Source of the DNA: Bacteroidetes bacterium UBA4414
GTDB taxonomy: Bacteria > Bacteroidota > Bacteroidia > Chitinophagales > Chitinophagaceae
Length of the DNA stretch: 33,591 nucleotides
Assembly (NCBI GenBank): GCA_002389765.1
Contig: DGQM01000020.1
Location: 822-34,412, forward strand
Reading direction: 5' to 3'
A program made the position numbers and the translations under genes. Below the pieces are notes generated by a model. The model saw only the letters and a program-made list of their open reading frames with translations, did not search any database and was not told where the DNA came from. Positions 31,759 through 33,591 of the stretch are shown here, piece by piece (position 1 is the stretch's first letter; each line of letters starts with the position of its first letter).

Positions 31759-32331
31759 TTATGCCAGTTCGTATGGTTCTTTTTTGTCCCAACGGCCAAA
31801 CCACCATTCAGATTCTGCAACCTGTACAGAAGTTTCAACAGCGCCTGTAGATTTCAGGAAGTTGATTACTTCTTCTTCGTTAGTATGATCGTTGATTTCC
31901 AATGCTACTACAAACAAATCGTCCGTTTGGCGTGGGTGGAAAACGTGTTTCTTAACACCCGGCATTATCTGATTCAGATAGCAGAATGTAAGCACCATAC
32001 CTACCGCTGCAAACAATACCGTCAACTCGAAAGTGATAGGTATGAAAGCCGGCAGAGACCAGTGTGGTTTACCACCGAAGTTAATAGGCCAGTCGCTGCA
32101 GAATATCCATGACATGAAACCTACCGCAGTGCTGGTACCCGTAATACCATATATGAAACCTGCTACGTGAAGATCAGTTTCTTTCAGGCCCAACGCACCG
32201 TCAAGACCGTGCACAGGGAATGGTGTGTACACATCATGCAGTTTATAACCGCTGTTGCGTACTTTCTTCACTGCAGGAAACAGCACGTCCTCATCGTCAT
32301 AACAAGCAACTGCAAATTTCTTTATAGCCAT
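31759..32331 (-). CDS. actD: Alternative complex III subunit ActD (DUF3341)
   Basis: A 190-residue membrane subunit of the DUF3341 family. It has an N-terminal soluble part (FAVACYDDEDVLFPAVKKVRNSGYKLHDVYTPFPVHGLD), two membrane helices (AGFIYGITGTSTAVGFMSW and FELTVLFAAVGMVLTFCYL), and a soluble C-terminal part with FHPRQTDDLFVVALEI. In alternative complex III it packs against ActC and the ActB side and carries no cofactor. Its place between actC and actE is the conserved order. Confidence 0.94.
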   Translation of the reverse strand: MAIKKFAVACYDDEDVLFPAVKKVRNSGYKLHDVYTPFPVHGLDGALGLKETDLHVAGFIYGITGTSTAVGFMSWIFCSDWPINFGGKPHWSLPAFIPITFELTVLFAAVGMVLTFCYLNQIMPGVKKHVFHPRQTDDLFVVALEINDHTNEEEVINFLKSTGAVETSVQVAESEWWFGRWDKKEPYELA

Positions 32332-32341
32332 TTTAAATATT

Positions 32342-32373
32342 AATTCAAAAGTTAAAAGTCAAAATTCAATTAC
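32342..32373. repeat. AATTCAAAAGTCAAAATTCAA-type intergenic repeat, copy 2
   Basis: This is the same element as at 31678-31702 with a seven-base insertion (TTAAAAG), in the actD-actC gap. Confidence 0.55.
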
Positions 32374-32396
32374 GTTCCGGTCAGCAACCCAACAGA

Positions 32397-33591
32397 CTAG
32401 TGGTGAGCGTGTTCCAGTTCGTGTTTAAACTCTTCAGTGCTCTTAGCATCAATAGCTTCCATTTTACGCTTGTAGTTATCGCCTGATGTTTTCAGTACGA
32501 ATTTGATTTCCGCAACTGCAATAACAGGGAAGTATTTAGCAAACAAGAAGAAGCATGTGAAGAACAGACCGAATGTACCCAGATAGAAACCAATCTCAGG
32601 CCATGTTGGGCTGTAGTACGTCCAGCTACCAGGCAGGTAATCGCGATACAGTGAAGTAACGATGATTACAAAACGTTCGAACCACATACCAATATTCACC
32701 ACGATAGACATAATGAATGTGAAAGGTATATTACGACGCAGTTTTTTGAACCAGAACAGCTGAGGAGATACCACGTTGCAAGTCATCATCGCCCAGTAGC
32801 TCCACCAGTATGGACCAAGGATACGCCATTTGAACGCATCTTGTTCATACAGTACACCACTGTACCAAGACATGAACAACTCTGTCAGGTAGGCAACACC
32901 TACGATAGAACCTGTAAGTACGATTACCTTGTTCATTGCTTCAAGGTGACCTACTGTGATGTATTCTTCAAGGCCTAATATTTTACGACAGATAATCAAC
33001 AGGGTTTGCACCATTGCGAAACCTGAGAAGATCGCACCAGCAACGAAGTATGGCGGGAAGATGGTAGTATGCCAACCAGGGATAACTGAAGTAGCAAAGT
33101 CAAAAGATACGATTGTGTGTACAGAAAGTACCAGTGGCGTACTCAAACCTGCAAGCACCAGCGAAAGTGCTTCATGGCGTTGCCAGTTTTTAGCAGTACC
33201 TGTCCAGCCAAAAGATGCCAGACCATACAGGCGTTTACGCAATTTAGTAGTAGCGCGATCACGTACTGTTGCAAAGTCAGGTATCAGACCAGAGTACCAG
33301 AACAACAATGATACGGTGAAGTATGTAGAGATCGCGAATACGTCCCAAAGAAGTGCCGAGTTAAAGTTTGGCCACAGCGGACCACGACCATTCGGGTAAG
33401 GCAGTACGAAGAAACCATCCCATACACGACCCATGTGGAAGATAGGGAACTGGCCTGCGCACATTACCGCGAAGATTGTCATCGCTTCCGCAGCGCGGTT
33501 TACACCTGTTCTCCATCCCTGACGGAACAGCAACAAGATAGCCGAGATAAGCGTACCGGCGTGACCGATACCTACCCACCATACGAAGTTG
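32397..33591 (-). CDS. actC: Alternative complex III membrane subunit ActC (NrfD-like), 5' end cut
   Basis: A polytopic membrane subunit of the NrfD/PsrC family, the quinol-oxidising partner of ActF. The frame stays open to the right window edge. Reading beyond the apparent start at 33536 (a TTG) gives NFVWWVGIGHAGTLISAILL in frame, a segment strongly conserved in ActC, so the gene begins outside the window. Conserved segments inside include RQGWRTGVNRAAEAMTIFAV, CAGQFPIFHMGRVWDGFF and SFDFATSVIPGWHTTIFPPY. It lies upstream of actD in the same operon. Confidence 0.95.
   Translation of the reverse strand, partial: NFVWWVGIGHAGTLISAILLLFRQGWRTGVNRAAEAMTIFAVMCAGQFPIFHMGRVWDGFFVLPYPNGRGPLWPNFNSALLWDVFAISTYFTVSLLFWYSGLIPDFATVRDRATTKLRKRLYGLASFGWTGTAKNWQRHEALSLVLAGLSTPLVLSVHTIVSFDFATSVIPGWHTTIFPPYFVAGAIFSGFAMVQTLLIICRKILGLEEYITVGHLEAMNKVIVLTGSIVGVAYLTELFMSWYSGVLYEQDAFKWRILGPYWWSYWAMMTCNVVSPQLFWFKKLRRNIPFTFIMSIVVNIGMWFERFVIIVTSLYRDYLPGSWTYYSPTWPEIGFYLGTFGLFFTCFFLFAKYFPVIAVAEIKFVLKTSGDNYKRKMEAIDAKSTEEFKHELEHAHH

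Noticed and set aside
1..33591. Defence, phage, toxin-antitoxin or biosynthetic island
   Set aside because: No integrase, transposase, nuclease-helicase set, toxin pair or large synthase is present; most genes are core functions.

Overview
The window is a stretch of core chromosome from a member of the Bacteroidota, most like the Chitinophagales/Chitinophagaceae on gene content, although the exact rank cannot be fixed from sequence alone. Three things point there: two secreted proteins with type IX secretion (T9SS) C-terminal sorting domains, an alternative complex III (act) cluster joined to an aa3-type cytochrome oxidase, and -7 promoter boxes of the TAnnTTTG type rather than sigma70 -10/-35 boxes. 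I see no rRNA, tRNA, CRISPR array, insertion sequence, phage gene or recognisable defence system.

Layout. At 1-41 a secreted protein gene begins on the minus strand and runs off the left edge. Minus genes for a small conserved protein and glycyl-tRNA synthetase follow (62-1854). A plus-strand Omp28-like T9SS cargo gene (2015-3151) is separated by a very long hairpin from glutamyl-tRNA synthetase (3222-4745, minus). A class IV aminotransferase (minus) is divergent from an LpxD-type acyltransferase (plus, 5692-6639). Next come a GNAT acetyltransferase and purH (minus). A probable four-gene minus operon runs from 15901 down to 8810: a FadN-like beta-oxidation enzyme, a secreted 261-residue protein, a TPR protein and ComEC. 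A GT-C membrane glycosyltransferase (minus) is divergent from an L,D-transpeptidase-like lipoprotein (plus), followed by pheS, an SDR epimerase and rho (all plus, to 22067). An AT-rich orphan membrane protein and a 1034-residue T9SS surface protein lie on the minus strand, then a small DUF4440-type secreted protein with an unusual leader.

The right end (26761-33591) is a minus-strand respiratory operon in the order actC (cut by the edge), actD, actE, actF, coxB, coxA. Together these make a quinol:cytochrome c/oxygen electron path: alternative complex III oxidises quinol, the lipid-anchored cytochrome ActE carries electrons, and the CuA (CoxB) and heme-copper (CoxA) subunits reduce oxygen.

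No clearly new multi-gene system is visible. The points most worth a second look are regulatory: a duplicated ~30-nt element in the rho leader, an intrinsic terminator just upstream of the DUF4440 gene together with three short repeats, a 25-bp perfect hairpin between convergent genes, and promoter boxes that abut start codons of tRNA synthetase genes. Several gene starts were moved from the longest reading frame, using promoter position, signal peptides or family start positions.
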